Below the pieces are notes generated by a model, which was not told where the DNA came from, searched no databases, and was given only the letters and a program-made list of their open reading frames with translations. A DNA stretch of 41,101 nt from Theristus sp. LFF4_11 (Eukaryota; Nematoda; Chromadorea; Monhysterida; Xyalidae), in the NCBI GenBank assembly GCA_030248135.1, contig JASANC010004255.1:1-41101 (forward strand), given 5' to 3'. Position 1 is the stretch's first letter. Each line of letters begins with the position of its first letter. This document shows, in pieces, positions 40,912 through 41,101 of this stretch. A program made the translations under genes and the position numbers.

Positions 40912-41101
40912 CTGCAACAAACAAACGAATACAGCTCTAAAACTAAAAAATAGTGCATATTTAGCATACTGGCATTTGAATTTGGCATGCTGATTGGCTA
41001 ATGCACCAACCAGTGCGCCCAATTCAAAAGCTGATTGTTGGCGACTTGCAGCTGTTTTTGTTGTGACGTGCGACCAGACCTACATGCGTGAGAGGAAACT
41101 A

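Noticed and set aside
1..41101. CRISPR array, operon, riboswitch or prokaryotic origin
   Set aside because: Introns, SINEs and animal gene families throughout; the only regular repeats are microsatellites, minisatellites and transposon ends.

Overview
This is an animal (metazoan) nuclear DNA window from an invertebrate. It carries multi-exon genes with GT-AG introns, GC-rich exons in an AT-richer background, tRNA-derived SINEs, hAT- and mariner-like non-autonomous elements and a LINE fragment. All five recognisable gene families are animal ones. The phylum cannot be fixed from the sequence alone. There is no bacterial, viral or organellar signature.

Layout, left to right. (1) Plus strand 1849-8877: a complete acetyl-CoA synthetase (ACSS/AcCoAS) gene of 13 shared coding exons followed by two alternative terminal exons; one of these ends in the tripeptide SRL, a peroxisomal targeting signal. 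(2) 8878-16099: about 7.2 kb without a recognisable gene, holding MITEs, mariner-like TIR elements and the decayed 3' end of a LINE. (3) Plus strand 16100-22876: a secretin-family (class B) GPCR with the hormone-receptor domain, seven membrane segments and two alternative cytoplasmic tails. (4) Plus strand 23497-25422: an ABRA/STARS-like costars-domain protein with a pair of 134-nt exons that the reading frame forces to be mutually exclusive. (5) Minus strand 28526-26250: a complete Hv1-type voltage-sensor protein whose S1 lacks the aspartate that gives Hv1 its proton selectivity. (6) Minus strand 36596-30450: a complete VPS53 gene (GARP/EARP tethering complex), 13 exons, 894 codons. (7) Minus strand, from beyond the right edge to 38649: the 3' part of a CPEB gene (end of RRM2 plus the ZZ domain), continued by an unusual Q/N/S-rich C-terminal extension of about 245 residues.

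The genes are functionally unrelated. The common theme is isoform-generating architecture: ACSS (tandem-duplicated last exons), costars (tandem-duplicated internal exons) and the GPCR (two tails) all show alternative exons that can be read from frame and splice sites alone. Introns are heavily loaded with small transposons. Three copies of a tRNA-Lys-like SINE lie in sense orientation at or close to 3' splice sites. Two G-rich hAT-like elements keep perfect 8-bp target duplications. Exon boundaries were inferred by eye from frame, GT-AG sites and family conservation; no transcript data were available.
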